Positions 26,264 through 35,319 are shown, numbered from the stretch's first letter. The stretch is DNA of 59,123 nt from an uncultured Bacteroidales bacterium (GCA_902800925.1 CADCGD010000037.1:1-59123); one strand, 5' to 3'. Notes: a model not told the origin generated them from the sequence alone. Numbers and translations are program-made.

Positions 26264-27043
26264 ATGAGGGAAACAGTCGTACTACAAGACCTAAGCATCG
26301 GATACACTATCAAAGGTGGAAAAAAGACCGTTGCTCATCAGCTAAACGCTACGATTCGCAGCGGTGAGCTAACTTGTCTGTTGGGTAGAAATGGTGTCGG
26401 TAAGTCGACGTTATTGCGTACCTTATCTGCTTTCCTTCCTGCACTGGATGGTGACATACTCCTGCAAGGCAAGCCCCTCACAGCCTATTCCGACCAAGAG
26501 CTTAGTCAACTGATAGGTGTGGTGCTGACAGAAAAGCCACATGTCAGGAATATGACTGTTGACGAGATGGTAGCCATGGGACGTACTCCCTATACAGGTT
26601 TTTGGGGTGTGATGTCGAAGGACGACAAGCGTATCGTCGACGAGTCTATCCAACTGGTCGGCATTGATGTATTACGTCATCGCTTGGTGCAGTCGCTCAG
26701 CGATGGAGAACGTCAAAAGGTGATGATAGCCAAGGCATTAGCCCAGCAGACACCCATCATCTATCTTGATGAGCCAACGGCATTCCTCGACTACCCCAGC
26801 AAGGTGGAACTACTACAGTTACTGAGACGTCTGGCACACGACGAGCAGAAAACTATCTTCCTGTCAACGCACGATGTAGAGATATCCCTGCAGTTAGCGG
26901 ATACCCTCTGGCTGATGACCTCGGAACAACTGTATGTCGGTACCCCTCGACAATTAGCAGACCAGATGGTGTTGTCAACATTCATCGAAAGCGATGGAAT
27001 AACCTTTGACCCACACCTGTTAACCATACATATCAAGAAATAG
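26264..27043 (+). CDS. FecE/BtuD-type ABC transporter ATP-binding protein, orphan
   Basis: This 259-residue ATPase is of the iron-siderophore, haem and cobalamin importer class. Motifs are Walker A GRNGVGKST, the Q-loop region VVLTEKPHVRNMTVDEMVAMGRTPYTGFWG, signature LSDGERQKVMIAKAL, Walker B IIYLDEPTAFLD and the H-loop STHDVEI. The sequence around VAMGRTPYTG is characteristic of the FecE/FepC group. No permease or binding-protein gene lies within the window on either side, so its partners must be elsewhere or lost. It has its own promoter and is followed by the rimP promoter. Confidence 0.85.
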   Translation: MRETVVLQDLSIGYTIKGGKKTVAHQLNATIRSGELTCLLGRNGVGKSTLLRTLSAFLPALDGDILLQGKPLTAYSDQELSQLIGVVLTEKPHVRNMTVDEMVAMGRTPYTGFWGVMSKDDKRIVDESIQLVGIDVLRHRLVQSLSDGERQKVMIAKALAQQTPIIYLDEPTAFLDYPSKVELLQLLRRLAHDEQKTIFLSTHDVEISLQLADTLWLMTSEQLYVGTPRQLADQMVLSTFIESDGITFDPHLLTIHIKK

Positions 27044-27104
27044 AAAAATATTGCGCAAGGAAAAGAAAAATAGCAAAATACTTGCAGTATTCGCAGATTT
27101 TTCG

Positions 27105-27112
27105 TACCTTTG
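27105..27112 (+). promoter_or_regulatory. -7 promoter element for the rimP-nusA-infB unit
   Basis: TACCTTTG followed by CACC. It is about 98 bases upstream of the rimP ATG, leaving an unusually long leader that contains two hairpins. Confidence 0.7.
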
Positions 27113-27125
27113 CACCCGTTCAGAG

Positions 27126-27175
27126 GAATGAGGGGTTCGCAAGAGCCTCTCATTCTTTGACTTTTAAGCCTTATG
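27126..27175 (+). promoter_or_regulatory. Structured leader of the rimP-nusA-infB unit
   Basis: The arms GAATGAGGGG (27126-27135) and CCTCTCATTC (27146-27155) form a 10-bp stem with one G-T pair and a 10-base loop. It is followed by TTTGACTTTT. A second small hairpin, AAGCC-TTAT-GGCTT, follows. The first resembles a leaky terminator or attenuator. In E. coli this operon is controlled through leader termination by NusA; a similar role here is only inferred. Confidence 0.45.
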
Positions 27176-27209
27176 GCTTTGCAATCTTGTTTTAATTAAC
27201 AACAAAAGT

Positions 27210-27680
27210 ATGATAGACAAAAACGTCGTTAAGACAGCAGTTGAGGAGTGGCTCGAGAAGGGCGACTATTATTTGGTAGATGTAGAGATGACTGGCGATG
27301 ACCGCATCGTCATTGAGATTGACCATGCCGATGGTGTATGGATTGAAGATTGTGCTGAGCTGAGCCGTTTCTTACAGGAGAAGCTTGGCGAGGAGCTTGG
27401 CGATTATGAATTAGAGGTAGGCTCTGCCGGTATCGGTCAGCCTTTTAAGGTATTGCAGCAGTACAAGAACCATATTGGCAAGGAGGTAGAGGTATTACAG
27501 AACGATGGTATCAAACTTCAGGGTGTGCTGAAGGCTGCCAACGACGACAATACGTTCGTGGTTACTGTTAAGGAAAAGCAGCACCAGGAAGGCAAGAAGC
27601 GCCCTGTGCTGGTAGAGGTCGACAAGACCTACAAGACCAGTGACGTGAAGTACTGTAAGTACCTGTTGAACTTTAAATGA
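27210..27680 (+). CDS. rimP: Ribosome maturation factor RimP
   Basis: This 156-residue protein helps assemble the 30S ribosomal subunit. Family blocks are YYLVDVEMTGDDRIVIEIDHADGVWIEDCAELSRFLQEKL in the N-terminal domain and YELEVGSAGIGQPFKVLQQYKNHIGKEVEV at the junction with the SH3-like C-terminal domain. The usual family motif is VSSPGxxRPL; here it reads VGSAGIGQPF, a variant I recall from other Bacteroidota. It heads the classical rimP-nusA-infB order, separated from nusA by a heptad/hairpin spacer. Confidence 0.95.
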   Translation: MIDKNVVKTAVEEWLEKGDYYLVDVEMTGDDRIVIEIDHADGVWIEDCAELSRFLQEKLGEELGDYELEVGSAGIGQPFKVLQQYKNHIGKEVEVLQNDGIKLQGVLKAANDDNTFVVTVKEKQHQEGKKRPVLVEVDKTYKTSDVKYCKYLLNFK

Positions 27681-27797
27681 GGAATGTGGAATGGTCGGCT
27701 TTGCCGATAATCAATGAAAAATTGAGAATTCTACATTAAAACATCGCAGCGAAGCGAGAATAATTCAACATTCATAATTCAAAAAACAAAATTCAAA
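27680..27797 (+). repeat. Composite heptad-hairpin element, copy A (rimP-nusA spacer)
   Basis: GGAATG-type heptads start at the rimP stop codon. Next come a 13-base hairpin (27695-27707, arms TCGGC/GCCGA), a TCAATGA segment, a 21-base sequence at 27741-27761 containing CGCAGCGAAGCG, and a run of ATTCAAN heptads to 27797. The same order of parts, in the opposite orientation, makes up 55411-55548; the 21-base segment is identical there. Confidence 0.75.
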
Positions 27798-27808
27798 AAT
27801 AATATATT

Positions 27809-29065
27809 ATGGCAGTAAAGAATGTGAAGGGCCCATCAATGATTGAGACCTTTCAGGAATTTAAAGAGACAAAGAACATTGACCGTACTACTTTGGTAAG
27901 CGTGCTGGAGGAAAGCTTCCGCAACGTGATCGCCAAGATGTTCGGTTCTGACGAGAACTACGACGTCATTGTGAACCCTGATAAGGGTGACTTTGAGATT
28001 CACCGTAACCGTATCGTGGTTGCCGATGGCGAGGTGCAGGACGAGAACAAGGAGATCTCACTCTCTGAGGCCCAGAAGATTGAGCCTGACTACGAGGTTG
28101 GTGAAGAGGTGTCTGAAGAGGTGGACTTCCAGAAGTTTGGCCGTCGTGCCATCTTGAATCTGCGTCAGACACTGGCTTCTAAGATTCTGGAACTGGAGCA
28201 CGACTCTCTGTACCAGAAGTACAAGGACAAGGTTGGTCAGGTGGTTAGTGCTGAGGTTTACCAGATGTGGAAGCGTGAGGTACTACTCATCGATGATGAG
28301 GGTAACGAGTTGCACCTGCCGAAGCAGGAGCAGATTCCTGCCGACAACTATCGCAAGGGTGAGACAGTTCGTGCTATCGTCAAGGAGGTGCAGAACGAAA
28401 ATAACAATCCTCGCATCATTCTTTCACGTACCAGCAATCAGTTTCTGGAGCGACTGCTCGAGGCTGAGGTTCCTGAGATTCAGGATGGTTTGATTACCAT
28501 TCGTCGCATTGCCCGTATGCCGGGTGAGCGTGCTAAGATAGCTGTTGAGAGCTATGACGACCGCATCGATCCAGTAGGTGCTTGCGTAGGTGTCAAGGGT
28601 AGCCGCGTTCATGGCATTGTCCGTGAGATGTGCAACGAGAACATCGACGTCATCAACTACTCTAGCAACACCCAGTTGTTCATTCAGCGTGCTTTGGCAC
28701 CTGCTAAGGTTACCAGCATCACACTGAATCCTGAAGAGCACAAGGCCGAGGTTTATCTGCAGCCTGAGGAGGTCTCTTTGGCAATCGGTAAGGGTGGTCT
28801 GAATATTAAGCTCGCCTCCATGTTGACAGAGTACACTATCGATGTCTTCCGTGTTGTCAACGAAGGTGAGGCCGACGAGGATATCTACCTCGATGAGTTC
28901 TCTGACGAGATCGACCAGTGGATTATCGATTCTATCAAGGCTATCGGTTTGGATACCGCCAAGGCTGTGTTGAACGCTCCCCGTGAGATGCTGATTGAGA
29001 AGGCTGACCTCGAGGAGGAGACCGTTGACCACGTCATTGAGGTACTGAAGGCCGAGTTCGAATAA
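27809..29065 (+). CDS. nusA: Transcription termination/antitermination factor NusA
   Basis: This 418-residue protein binds RNA polymerase and modulates pausing, termination and antitermination. The N-terminal polymerase-binding domain is followed by the S1 domain (about 140-200) and KH1/KH2, with VGACVGVKGSRVHGIVREM and EEVSLAIGKGGLNIKLAS carrying the GxxG loops. It lacks the two C-terminal acidic repeats of E. coli NusA, giving a length normal for Bacteroidota. It lies between rimP and infB with repeat-filled spacers on both sides. Confidence 0.96.
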   Translation: MAVKNVKGPSMIETFQEFKETKNIDRTTLVSVLEESFRNVIAKMFGSDENYDVIVNPDKGDFEIHRNRIVVADGEVQDENKEISLSEAQKIEPDYEVGEEVSEEVDFQKFGRRAILNLRQTLASKILELEHDSLYQKYKDKVGQVVSAEVYQMWKREVLLIDDEGNELHLPKQEQIPADNYRKGETVRAIVKEVQNENNNPRIILSRTSNQFLERLLEAEVPEIQDGLITIRRIARMPGERAKIAVESYDDRIDPVGACVGVKGSRVHGIVREMCNENIDVINYSSNTQLFIQRALAPAKVTSITLNPEEHKAEVYLQPEEVSLAIGKGGLNIKLASMLTEYTIDVFRVVNEGEADEDIYLDEFSDEIDQWIIDSIKAIGLDTAKAVLNAPREMLIEKADLEEETVDHVIEVLKAEFE

Positions 29066-29101
29066 ATAGTAAATTGTAAATAGTCAAATTGTAAATTGAT
29101 A
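29066..29101 (+). repeat. Heptad/octad array in the nusA-infB spacer
   Basis: Units ATAGTAA and ATTGTAA, with one 8-base unit ATAGTCAA, fill the whole spacer from the nusA stop to the infB start. The same unit family, including an octad ending in CAA, fills the pdxJ/DJ-1 spacer at 42298-42327. Confidence 0.8.
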
Positions 29102-29102
29102 G

Positions 29103-31874
29103 ATGGGTGTACGATTAAATAAAGTATTATCAGAACTGAATATAGGACTTCAGACGGCTGTTGACTTTCTGAAGAAGAAGAGCAGTCTGGGTGAGATCCG
29201 CGACGATGCTACCACCAATACCAAGATTTCTGATGAACAGTATCAGGCTTTGGTTGATGAGTTTAGCACCGACAAGGCCGTGAAGACTCAGGCTGATATG
29301 ATGTTTACCAAGAAAGTCAAGGAAAAGAAGGTCGAGAAGGCTGAGAAGGCCGAAAAAGCGGTTACCAAGACCGAGGAGATGCTGGAACAACGTGTCGGGC
29401 TGAAGACACTGGGCAAGATTGATCTCTCTCAGGTTGGCAAGCCTAAGGTTGCTCCAGCCCCGGTCTCGGAGCCCGTTCAAGAGAAAGAGCCAGTCAAAGA
29501 ACCGGAGATTGTTAAAGAACCAGAGCCAGAACCAGAAGTTCAGCCTCAGACTGTTGCTCAGGAGGTTGCCGAACAGCAACCCGTTGTTGAGAAAGAGGAT
29601 GAAGAAGTTTCAGTTGAGGCTCCTGCCGACAATGCAGAGCCGGAACTGGCCAAGACTCCAGGTGACTTCATGAAGCCTGCTACTCAGTTGAATGTGGTGG
29701 GTAAGATTGACCTCGACTCACTCAACCAGAGTACGCGTCCTAAGAAGAAGACGAAGGAAGAGCGTCGCAAGGAACGTGAGGAGAAGGCTGCTGGCGAGCG
29801 TAAGAAGCGTGAGCGCATCCGTACCGACAAGGTAGATATCGAGGCTGCAGCCAAGCAAGCTAGCCAGCAAAGTAAAAACAAGAATAATAATAAAGGCGGC
29901 AACAACAACCAACAGCAGGGTCAGGGCAAGAACAAGAACAAGAAGAACCGTCCTGTCAAGCCGTTGGAGGTAGATGATGAGGCAGTAGCACGTCAGGTCA
30001 AGGAGACGCTGGCTCGCCTGACCTCGAAGAACCAGAACAAGAAAGGTGCCAAGTATCGTCGTGAGAAGCGTGACGCTGTTGCTGAGCGCATGAGCGAGGA
30101 GATGGCAGCAGAGGCAGCACAGAGCAAGGTACTGAAGCTGACAGAGTTCGTGACGGTTTCTGAGTTGGCTACCATGATGAACGTGGGTGTCAATCAGGTC
30201 ATCGGAACCTGTATGTCTATTGGTATCATGGTGTCTATCAACCAGCGTTTGGATGCTGAGACCATCAACATTGTTGCTGACGAGTTTGGATTTACCACGG
30301 AATATGTTTCTGCCGAGGTACAGAACGCCATCACGGAGGAGGAGGACGACGAGAACGATCTCGTTACACGCGCTCCTATCGTTACCGTGATGGGTCACGT
30401 AGATCATGGTAAGACATCGCTGCTTGACCATATCCGCAATACCAACGTGATTGCTGGTGAGGCTGGTGGTATCACCCAGCACATCGGTGCCTACAACGTG
30501 ACGCTGAAGAATGGTCAGAGCATCACTTTCCTGGATACTCCTGGTCACGAGGCGTTTACGGCCATGCGTGCCCGTGGTGCTCAGGTGACGGATATCGCCA
30601 TCATCATCGTTGCTGCTGACGACAGCGTCATGCCTACTACCAAGGAGGCTATCGCCCATGCCCAGGCAGCCAATGTACCAATGGTATTCGCTATCAACAA
30701 GATTGATAAGCCCGGTGCTAACCCCGATAAGATTCGTGAGGACTTGGCTAATATGAACCTCTTGGTCGAAGACTGGGGCGGTAAGTACCAATGTCAGGAG
30801 ATTTCGGCCAAGAAGGGTATTGGTGTCTATGAACTGCTGGAGAAGGTGCTGTTGGAGGCTGAGATGCTCGACCTGAAGGCTAATCCTAACCGCAAAGCAA
30901 CGGGTTCTATCATTGAGTCATCACTCGACAAGGGTCGTGGTTATGTCTCTACCGTGCTCGTGTCGAATGGTACGCTGAAGGTGGGTGACGTTGTTATCGC
31001 AGGTACTGCCTGGGGTAAGGTCAAGGCTATGTTCAATGAACGTAACCAGCGCATTGAGAAGGCTGGTCCTGCTGAGCCCGCCATTATCCTGGGTCTGAAC
31101 GGTGCTCCTACTGCAGGTGACTCATTCCACGTGATGGAGTCAGAGCAGGAAGCCCGTGAAATTGCCAATAAGCGTATCCAGCTGCAGCGTGAACAGAGCC
31201 TGCGCACCACGACGAAGCTCGGTCTCGACGAGTTGTCACACCGTATCGCATTGGGTGAGTTCCACGAACTCAACATTATTGTTAAGGGTGATACCGACGG
31301 TTCTATCGAGGCACTGTCAGACTCGTTCATCAAGCTGTCTACCGAGAAGGTGCAGGTCAACGTCATCTCGAAGGCCGTAGGTCAGATTTCAGAGAACGAT
31401 GTCATGTTGGCTTCTGCTTCAGAAGCCATCATCATCGGTTTCCAGGTTCGTCCTTCTGCCGATGCTCGTCGTGCTGCTGAGCGTGAGGGTGTGGAGATCA
31501 ATACTTACTCTATCATCTACGATGCTCTCGACGATGTAAAGCAGACTATGCAGGGTATGCTTGACAAGGTGAAGAAGGAGATTGTCTCTGGTGAGATCGA
31601 AGTTAAGCAGGTCTTCAAGATTTCCAAGGTGGGTACTGTTGCCGGTGGTCTTGTTACCGAGGGTAAGGTACACAACAAGGATAAGGCCCGCGTTATCCGT
31701 GATGGTATTGTCATCCACACCGCTCCTATTGACGCTCTGAAGCGCTACAAGGACGATGCCAAGGAGGTCGCTACTGGTCTGGAGTGTGGTATCTCACTGG
31801 TTAACTTCAACGACATCCAGGTAGGCGATATCATCGAAACCTTCACGGAGATCGAGGTAGAACAGAAACTTTAA
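29103..31874 (+). CDS. infB: Translation initiation factor IF-2
   Basis: This 923-residue GTPase brings initiator tRNA to the 30S subunit. It has the N-terminal IF2_N helix ([24 protein letters not shown]), then a long charged and glutamate/lysine-rich linker to about residue 330 with an Asn/Gln-rich patch ([20 protein letters not shown]). The second IF2_N-like domain is followed by the GTPase with G1 [10 protein letters not shown]3 DTPGHEAF and G4 NKIDKP. EF-Tu-like domains complete it. The heptad array that precedes sufB begins directly at its stop codon. Confidence 0.97.
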   Translation: MGVRLNKVLSELNIGLQTAVDFLKKKSSLGEIRDDATTNTKISDEQYQALVDEFSTDKAVKTQADMMFTKKVKEKKVEKAEKAEKAVTKTEEMLEQRVGLKTLGKIDLSQVGKPKVAPAPVSEPVQEKEPVKEPEIVKEPEPEPEVQPQTVAQEVAEQQPVVEKEDEEVSVEAPADNAEPELAKTPGDFMKPATQLNVVGKIDLDSLNQSTRPKKKTKEERRKEREEKAAGERKKRERIRTDKVDIEAAAKQASQQSKNKNNNKGGNNNQQQGQGKNKNKKNRPVKPLEVDDEAVARQVKETLARLTSKNQNKKGAKYRREKRDAVAERMSEEMAAEAAQSKVLKLTEFVTVSELATMMNVGVNQVIGTCMSIGIMVSINQRLDAETINIVADEFGFTTEYVSAEVQNAITEEEDDENDLVTRAPIVTVMGHVDHGKTSLLDHIRNTNVIAGEAGGITQHIGAYNVTLKNGQSITFLDTPGHEAFTAMRARGAQVTDIAIIIVAADDSVMPTTKEAIAHAQAANVPMVFAINKIDKPGANPDKIREDLANMNLLVEDWGGKYQCQEISAKKGIGVYELLEKVLLEAEMLDLKANPNRKATGSIIESSLDKGRGYVSTVLVSNGTLKVGDVVIAGTAWGKVKAMFNERNQRIEKAGPAEPAIILGLNGAPTAGDSFHVMESEQEAREIANKRIQLQREQSLRTTTKLGLDELSHRIALGEFHELNIIVKGDTDGSIEALSDSFIKLSTEKVQVNVISKAVGQISENDVMLASASEAIIIGFQVRPSADARRAAEREGVEINTYSIIYDALDDVKQTMQGMLDKVKKEIVSGEIEVKQVFKISKVGTVAGGLVTEGKVHNKDKARVIRDGIVIHTAPIDALKRYKDDAKEVATGLECGISLVNFNDIQVGDIIETFTEIEVEQKL

Positions 31875-31902
31875 AGTGAAGAGTGAAGAGTGAAAAGTGA
31901 AG
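31875..31902 (+). repeat. Four-heptad array overlapping the sufB start
   Basis: Four AGTGAAG/AGTGAAA units start at the base after the infB stop and run through the sufB GTG at 31890. The sequence continues into AATTTGCTTCCGC, matching the repeat flank at 5193-5206. The repeat therefore supplies the start codon and first codons of sufB. Confidence 0.85.
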
Positions 31903-33368
31903 AATTTGCTTCCGCTCAGAATGCAAGCAATGAGTTTGTACGTCAGGTAGCTGAACAGAAGTACGAGTTTGGATTCACTACTGATGTACATACTGAAATC
32001 ATAGAGAAAGGGCTGAACGAGGATGTCGTTCGGCTCATCTCTGCTAAGAAGGGGGAACCCGAGTGGATGCTCGAGTTCCGCCTCAAGGCATTCCGCTACT
32101 GGAAGGAGCAGACGGAGCCCACATGGGGCCACGTCCACGTGCCCCCTATCGACTATCAGGCCATCAGCTACTACGCCGATCCCACCGCGAAGAGTGTGCC
32201 CAGCAGTTCTGCTGCTGGGATAGATCCCGAACTGGAGAAAACCTTCGACAAGCTGGGCATCCCCTTGGAGGAACGCTTGGCCTTGAGCGGTAACACCGCC
32301 GTTGACGCCATCATGGATAGCGTCTCAGTGAAGACCACTTTCAAGGAGAAGCTGCGTGAGAAGGGGGTTATCTTCTGCTCTATTGGCGAGGCCATCAAGG
32401 AGCATGGCGATCTGGTTCGTCAGTACTTAGGTACGGTGGTTCCTTATCGCGATAACTTCTTTGCGGCCCTCAACAGCGCCGTGTTCAGCGACGGTTCATT
32501 TGTCTATATCCCCAAGGGAGTTCGGTGCCCCATGGAGCTCAGTTCGTATTTCCGCATCAACGCAAGGAATACGGGTCAGTTTGAACGTACCCTCATCATT
32601 GCTGACGACGATTCCTACGTCAGCTACTTAGAGGGCTGTACTGCCCCGATGCGCGATGAGAACCAGCTGCATGCCGCCATCGTTGAGATTATCGTGATGA
32701 ACCGTGCCGAGGTAAAATACTCGACCGTACAGAACTGGTATCCTGGCGACGAGAACGGTAAGGGCGGTGTGCTCAATCTCGTCACCAAGCGTGGCGACCT
32801 GCGTGGTGTTGACTCGAAGTTGTCGTGGACTCAGGTAGAGACCGGCTCTGCTATCACTTGGAAATACCCATCGTGCATCCTGCGTGGTGACAATAGTGTG
32901 GCGGAATTCTATTCTGTCGCCGTTACCAACAACTATCAGGAGGCGGATACGGGTACCAAGATGATACATATTGGTAAGAATACCAAGAGCACTATCATCT
33001 CAAAGGGTATCTCGGCCGGTCACTCACAGAACTCGTATCGTGGACTGGTACGTGCTGCCTCTACCGCAGACAACGCCCGTAACTACTCCAGCTGCGATTC
33101 GCTGCTGTTGGGCTCTGATTGTGGTGCGCATACCTTCCCCTATATGGATGTCCACAACGACACAGCCGTGTTTGAGCACGAGGCTACCACCTCGAAAATT
33201 TCGGAAGACCAGCTCTTCTATTGCAACCAGCGCGGCATCCCCACCGAGCAGGCTGTAGGCCTTATCGTCAACGGTTATGCCAAGGAGGTGCTGCAAAAGC
33301 TGCCCATGGAGTTTGCCGTTGAGGCCCAGAAACTGCTCAGCGTCTCGTTAGAAGGAACGGTCGGCTAA
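31890..33368 (+). CDS. sufB: Fe-S cluster assembly scaffold protein SufB
   Basis: This 492-residue protein forms the SufBC2D scaffold on which iron-sulfur clusters are built. Diagnostic blocks are YGFTT-like [86 protein letters not shown] and [26 protein letters not shown]. No ATG is available at the N-terminus; the first in-frame start after the stop at 31884-31886 is GTG at 31890, inside the heptad array, so about the first ten residues ([10 protein letters not shown]) are repeat-derived. The usual neighbours sufC, sufD and sufS are absent; a purine permease follows 13 bases later. Confidence 0.95.
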   Translation: MKSEEFASAQNASNEFVRQVAEQKYEFGFTTDVHTEIIEKGLNEDVVRLISAKKGEPEWMLEFRLKAFRYWKEQTEPTWGHVHVPPIDYQAISYYADPTAKSVPSSSAAGIDPELEKTFDKLGIPLEERLALSGNTAVDAIMDSVSVKTTFKEKLREKGVIFCSIGEAIKEHGDLVRQYLGTVVPYRDNFFAALNSAVFSDGSFVYIPKGVRCPMELSSYFRINARNTGQFERTLIIADDDSYVSYLEGCTAPMRDENQLHAAIVEIIVMNRAEVKYSTVQNWYPGDENGKGGVLNLVTKRGDLRGVDSKLSWTQVETGSAITWKYPSCILRGDNSVAEFYSVAVTNNYQEADTGTKMIHIGKNTKSTIISKGISAGHSQNSYRGLVRAASTADNARNYSSCDSLLLGSDCGAHTFPYMDVHNDTAVFEHEATTSKISEDQLFYCNQRGIPTEQAVGLIVNGYAKEVLQKLPMEFAVEAQKLLSVSLEGTVG

Positions 33369-33381
33369 GGAAAAAAGAAAT

Positions 33382-34692
33382 ATGATGTTACAAAAACTTT
33401 TTGGATTCGATCCCTCCACCATGACTTTACGTAAGGAGGTGATCGGTGGTATTACCACCTTCCTGACGATGGCTTATATCTTAGCCGTCAACCCCAGCAT
33501 CCTTTCGGCTACCGGCATGGATGCTGGTGCTGTGTTTACCACTACTTGTATCTCGGCAGTTGTCGCCACCTTGGTAATGGCTGTCTATGCCAAGTTGCCC
33601 TTTGCTTTGGCGCCTGGTATGGGTTTGAATGCATTCTTTGCATTCACCGTAGTGCTTACCATGGGTTACACCTGGCAGTTTGCACTGACAGCCGTAATGA
33701 TAGAGGGACTGATATTCATCCTGCTAACTATTACGGGTTTGCGCCAACATATTGTTAACGCCATCCCTTTGATATTGCGCCGAGCTATCAGTCCTGGTAT
33801 CGGATTGTTTATCGCCTTTGTAGGCCTGAAGGGTGCAGGTATCGTTAGTGCCTCTGAGGCCACATTCATCACCTTAGGTAATCTGCACGACCCCGCTGTG
33901 CTGCTGGCCATCTTCGGTATTGTCCTGACTGCTGTTATGTTAGTAAGAAAGGTTACAGGCGCATTGCTTATTGGTATCCTAGTGACTACTATCGTAGGCA
34001 TTCCTCTGGGTGTTACCAACTATACGGGCATTATGTCTACGCCTCCCTCTATCAGCCCCATCTTCTGGCAGTTTGAGTGGTATAACATCTTTACGGTGGA
34101 TATGGTGGTAGTAGTACTCACCTTCCTGTTTATCGATATGTTCGACACCATTGGAACCTTGATAGGTGTATCTAACCGTGCAGGCATGGTGGATGATAAC
34201 GGTAATGTGAAGAATCTGAATCAGGCCTTTATGGCCGATGCTATCGGTACTACCGTTGGCGCTATGTTGGGAACATCTACAGTAACTACTTATGTTGAGA
34301 GTGCATCGGGCGTAAACGTTGGTGGTCGCTCTGGACTCACCAGTCTTACCACAGCCATCTGTTTTGCAGTAGCATTGCTCTTCGCACCGCTGTTCCTGGC
34401 TATCCCTGCTCAGGCCACAGCAGCAGCGCTCATTCTTGTGGGTGTGATGATGATGCACGACATCCGCAAGGTCGATTTCAGCGATTACGTGACAGCTATA
34501 CCTTGTTTCGTATGTATCGTGCTGATGCCACTTACCTATAGCATATCAGACGGTATCCTGATGGGTGTCATCTCATACGTGCTGATTCACCTGTTATCGG
34601 GTACCCTCAAAGATAAGGACGAGCGTAACAACATCAACTGGGCCACTATCCTACTGGCCGTATTGTTTGTTTGCCGCTACGCATTCCTGTAA
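33382..34692 (+). CDS. NCS2/AzgA-type purine (guanine/hypoxanthine) permease
   Basis: This 436-residue membrane protein has about 12-14 hydrophobic segments and belongs to the AzgA/PbuG branch of the NCS2 nucleobase transporters, which import purines with protons. Typical motifs are EVIGGITTFLTMAYILAVNP, LPFALAPGMGLNAFFAFTVV, RRAISPGIGLFIAFVGLKGAGIV, FLFIDMFDTIGTLIGVSNRAG and the GTSTVTTYVESASGV substrate-site segment. The start could also be the ATG one codon later. It lies 13 bases after sufB, so it is probably cotranscribed, and is followed by a strong terminator. Confidence 0.92.
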   Translation: MMLQKLFGFDPSTMTLRKEVIGGITTFLTMAYILAVNPSILSATGMDAGAVFTTTCISAVVATLVMAVYAKLPFALAPGMGLNAFFAFTVVLTMGYTWQFALTAVMIEGLIFILLTITGLRQHIVNAIPLILRRAISPGIGLFIAFVGLKGAGIVSASEATFITLGNLHDPAVLLAIFGIVLTAVMLVRKVTGALLIGILVTTIVGIPLGVTNYTGIMSTPPSISPIFWQFEWYNIFTVDMVVVVLTFLFIDMFDTIGTLIGVSNRAGMVDDNGNVKNLNQAFMADAIGTTVGAMLGTSTVTTYVESASGVNVGGRSGLTSLTTAICFAVALLFAPLFLAIPAQATAAALILVGVMMMHDIRKVDFSDYVTAIPCFVCIVLMPLTYSISDGILMGVISYVLIHLLSGTLKDKDERNNINWATILLAVLFVCRYAFL

Positions 34693-34711
34693 TTGTGGTA
34701 AGGGAACTATC

Positions 34712-34757
34712 ATACGAATCTGGGAAACATACTGCTATTTCCCAGATTCGTATTTTT
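34712..34757 (+). terminator. Intrinsic terminator after the purine permease
   Basis: A perfect 16-bp inverted repeat (arms 34712-34727 and 34738-34753) with a 10-base loop is followed by five T, 19 bases past the stop codon. Confidence 0.9.
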
Positions 34758-34769
34758 CGCGTATCTTCG

Positions 34770-34798
34770 GGACTCACGGGGACAGACCCCGTGAGTCC
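34770..34798. repeat. Perfect 12-bp hairpin
   Basis: The arms GGACTCACGGGG and CCCCGTGAGTCC pair completely around the loop ACAGA. There is no T-run, so it is not a typical terminator. Confidence 0.85.
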
Positions 34799-34808
34799 TT
34801 GGCGGGAC

Positions 34809-35056
34809 AGCTGTAGCGAGTGATGAGATAGGCTATCCCAGTGACGAGACAGGCTATCCCAGTGATGAGACAGCTGTAGCGGTGGAAAAGTGGTAGGGCT
34901 TTTGCAAAAGTGGTACGGCTTTTCAGAAAGTCGTACCACTTTTTCGTGTATTAGCTGTTCCCGCGTGCAGGAACAGCTGTCCCGCTGCTGGGACAAGCTA
35001 ATACAGCGATGGGATGAGCTAATACGGAGATGAGACAGGCTGATACAGAGGCGTGG
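34809..35056. repeat. Interrupted array of about nine 20-22-nt phased units
   Basis: Units begin with AGCT or AGGCT at 34809, 34830, 34851, 34872, then 34953, 34975, 34996, 35017 and 35037. The units at 34830 and 34851 differ at one of 21 positions. Several end in GTGATGAGA-like sequence. The array is broken by the hairpin at 34906-34944. There are no unique spacers between units, so it is not a CRISPR array. Confidence 0.7.
34906..34944. terminator. Terminator-like 17-bp hairpin
   Basis: AAAAGTGGTACG pairs with CGTACCACTTTT and the stem extends inward by five more pairs (one G-T) to a 4-base loop. Five T follow on the plus strand and A-runs flank it, so it could stop transcription in both directions. 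A direct copy of the left arm lies just before, at about 34886-34903. Confidence 0.6.
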
Positions 35057-35172
35057 TGCGCCGTCTCGCGCCCGTGCGCTCGCCTGCGCCGCGCGCGAGA
35101 AGTTTTCGAAAAATTGCTTTCACGTTTCACAGTCGCCTGTATGCTGGGCTTCAAGGCCATTTCCTTGTTTTT

Positions 35173-35222
35173 GACGTTTCACGAACGTTTCACCGATTTT
35201 GTGAAAGCATTGTTGAAACGTC
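35173..35222. repeat. Nested palindrome built from GTTTCA motifs
   Basis: The outer arms GACGTTTCA and TGAAACGTC (9 bp) enclose the inner arms TTTCAC and GTGAAA (6 bp). Further TTTCAC motifs lie at 35118 and 35124, so the motif is clustered in this region. Confidence 0.6.
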
Positions 35223-35256
35223 CGCAGCACTTCGCGCATGCATGAAACACGCGTGA

Positions 35257-35291
35257 ACCGCCTATATACAGGGCCTTCGTATATAGGCGGT
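35257..35291. repeat. Perfect 13-bp hairpin
   Basis: ACCGCCTATATAC pairs completely with GTATATAGGCGGT around a 9-base loop. Flanking GTGA sequences partly extend it. Confidence 0.8.
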
Positions 35292-35319
35292 GAAGGTGAA
35301 AGGAATTTTTTTAATAATG

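Larger units (their letters stand above)
34758..35319. other. Gene-free structured intergenic region
   Basis: No convincing gene lies in the 684 bases between the purine permease and the M23 peptidase. The short open frames here have no family resemblance and sit on repeats. The region holds a 12-bp perfect hairpin (34770-34798), 21-nt phased units (34809-34892 and 34953-35056), a 17-bp terminator-like hairpin (34906-34944), a possible three-way junction (34948-35004), a very GC-rich stretch (35049-35100), nested GTTTCAC palindromes (35118-35222) and a 13-bp hairpin (35257-35291). No TAnnTTTG promoter was seen in it. Confidence 0.8.

Noticed and set aside
29718-30791. Long minus-strand ORF opposite infB
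   Set aside because: Infilling antisense frame of a strongly conserved gene; the Leu/Arg/Thr-rich translation has no family resemblance.
34809-35056. CRISPR array
   Set aside because: The 20-22-nt units are contiguous and degenerate, with no unique spacers, and no cas genes are nearby.
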